In this document: in pieces, positions 50,575 to 51,078 of the stretch
Layout of the letters: each line of letters begins with the position of its first letter
Position numbering within the stretch: position 1 is the first letter of the stretch
Notes under the pieces: generated by a model
Told to the model about the DNA's origin: nothing
The model's input: the letters and a program-made list of their open reading frames with translations, nothing else
The model's database searches: none
Made by a program: the position numbers and the translations under genes
NCBI GenBank assembly: GCA_019695295.1
Contig: JAIBAH010000018.1
Location: 1-51,078, forward strand
Origin: Bacteroidia bacterium
GTDB lineage: Bacteria > Bacteroidota > Bacteroidia > J057
DNA length: 51,078 bases
Direction of reading: 5' to 3'

Positions 50575-51069
50575 ATGGGATTATTTGATTTCTTGTTTGG
50601 AAAGAAAAAAGACAATGAAATTTCACACTATGCTTTTGTATCAGACGAAAAAGGAAAAGGCCTTTCCCCTGAGGAAGCGAAAAACCTTCAGGAAGAGTTG
50701 ATGATTAATCTTCAGGTTGGCGAAAAACAGTATGCAGTGAATATTGCCGCTACACTTATGACGAAAAAAGCCTACGATGAATGTATTGACGCCTACACCA
50801 AAATTGCGGAGCAGTTTCCGGAAGAAAAAGGAGTGGCAATGGGTCAAATCGGGGCAGCATATTATTTCAAGGGCGATTATCAAAAAGCGATTGAGTGCTA
50901 CGTTTCTGCGAGAGAAAACGGAGAACATGCAGGCATGATGGATGATAATATCTGGGAGGCCTGCGAAACCCTTGTAAATCAGTCGGGTGACAAGCAATGG
51001 GCAAAAAAATACCTGGAATTATGCCCCGATGGAAGCTATAAGAAAAAGGCTGAAAAAATGTTGCTGTAA
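50575..51069 (+). CDS. TPR-domain protein
   Basis: The 164-residue protein starts with a short MGLFDFLFGKKKDNE segment typical of small cytoplasmic scaffold proteins. It then has two or three TPR repeats: about residues 55-88 (VNIAATLMTKKAYDECIDAY...EQFP) and 89-122 (GVAMGQIGAAYYFKGDYQKAIECYVSA-type), and a partial repeat at the end (QWAKKYLELCPD). The TPR fold mediates protein contacts; a partner is not known. The gene is complete, ending 9 nt before the right edge of the window. Confidence 0.75.
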   Translation: MGLFDFLFGKKKDNEISHYAFVSDEKGKGLSPEEAKNLQEELMINLQVGEKQYAVNIAATLMTKKAYDECIDAYTKIAEQFPEEKGVAMGQIGAAYYFKGDYQKAIECYVSARENGEHAGMMDDNIWEACETLVNQSGDKQWAKKYLELCPDGSYKKKAEKMLL

Positions 51070-51078
51070 TTTAAAAAA

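Overview
The window is a chromosomal segment of a member of the phylum Bacteroidota. The evidence is consistent: SusC/SusD-type outer-membrane proteins, C-terminal type IX secretion (T9SS) sorting domains on three secreted proteins, a DUF2723 glycosyltransferase, a BatA-type VWA protein, and repeated promoter elements of the Bacteroidota type (TTTG, about 19 bp, TAnnTTTG). Intergenic DNA is very AT-rich and Shine-Dalgarno sequences are rare. I cannot assign an order; a free-living Cytophagia- or Chitinophagia-like organism is a guess.

Layout. 1-560: a 21-bp minisatellite (23 units, one frame open throughout) followed by two hairpins. 682-6911: flavin amine oxidase, DUF998 membrane protein, two GNAT acetyltransferases and two T9SS cargo proteins. 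7256-16000: two related helical-repeat proteins, a MltD-like lytic transglycosylase, an acyl-CoA dehydrogenase, and a minus-strand lipoprotein-tgt-apt operon. 16293-25362: LolC/E-type permease, a small membrane protein, dnaA with a 630-bp upstream region, rplM-rpsI-rpsB and the large DUF2723 enzyme. 25656-34716: YbjN-like protein, envelope proteins, DUF1295 protein, MacB-like permease, BatA-type protein and a cystathionine gamma-synthase/lyase. 34821-40883: the suf Fe-S cluster operon, interrupted by a foreign-looking pair of genes. 41004-51069: SusD/SusC pair, fatty-acid desaturase, MoxR ATPase, a lipoprotein, a SRPBCC-like protein and a TPR protein.

The most striking feature is at 36825-38500. 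Between sufB and sufC, which normally adjoin, sit an ABC-type AAA ATPase and a TOPRIM/DUF3226-type protein, 2 nt apart. This is the architecture of two-gene OLD-like ATPase/TOPRIM systems, a group that includes anti-phage systems such as PARIS and Gabija. The pair looks more AT-rich than the suf genes, and a promoter-like TTTG-N19-GAATTTTG lies across the end of sufB just before it. Other points of interest are a tRNA-guanine transglycosylase without its three zinc cysteines, an 18/19 inverted repeat upstream of dnaA without consensus DnaA boxes, an rpsB without the usual tsf neighbour, and an overlapping divergent promoter at 26857-26875. No tRNA, rRNA, CRISPR array, insertion sequence or prophage was seen.
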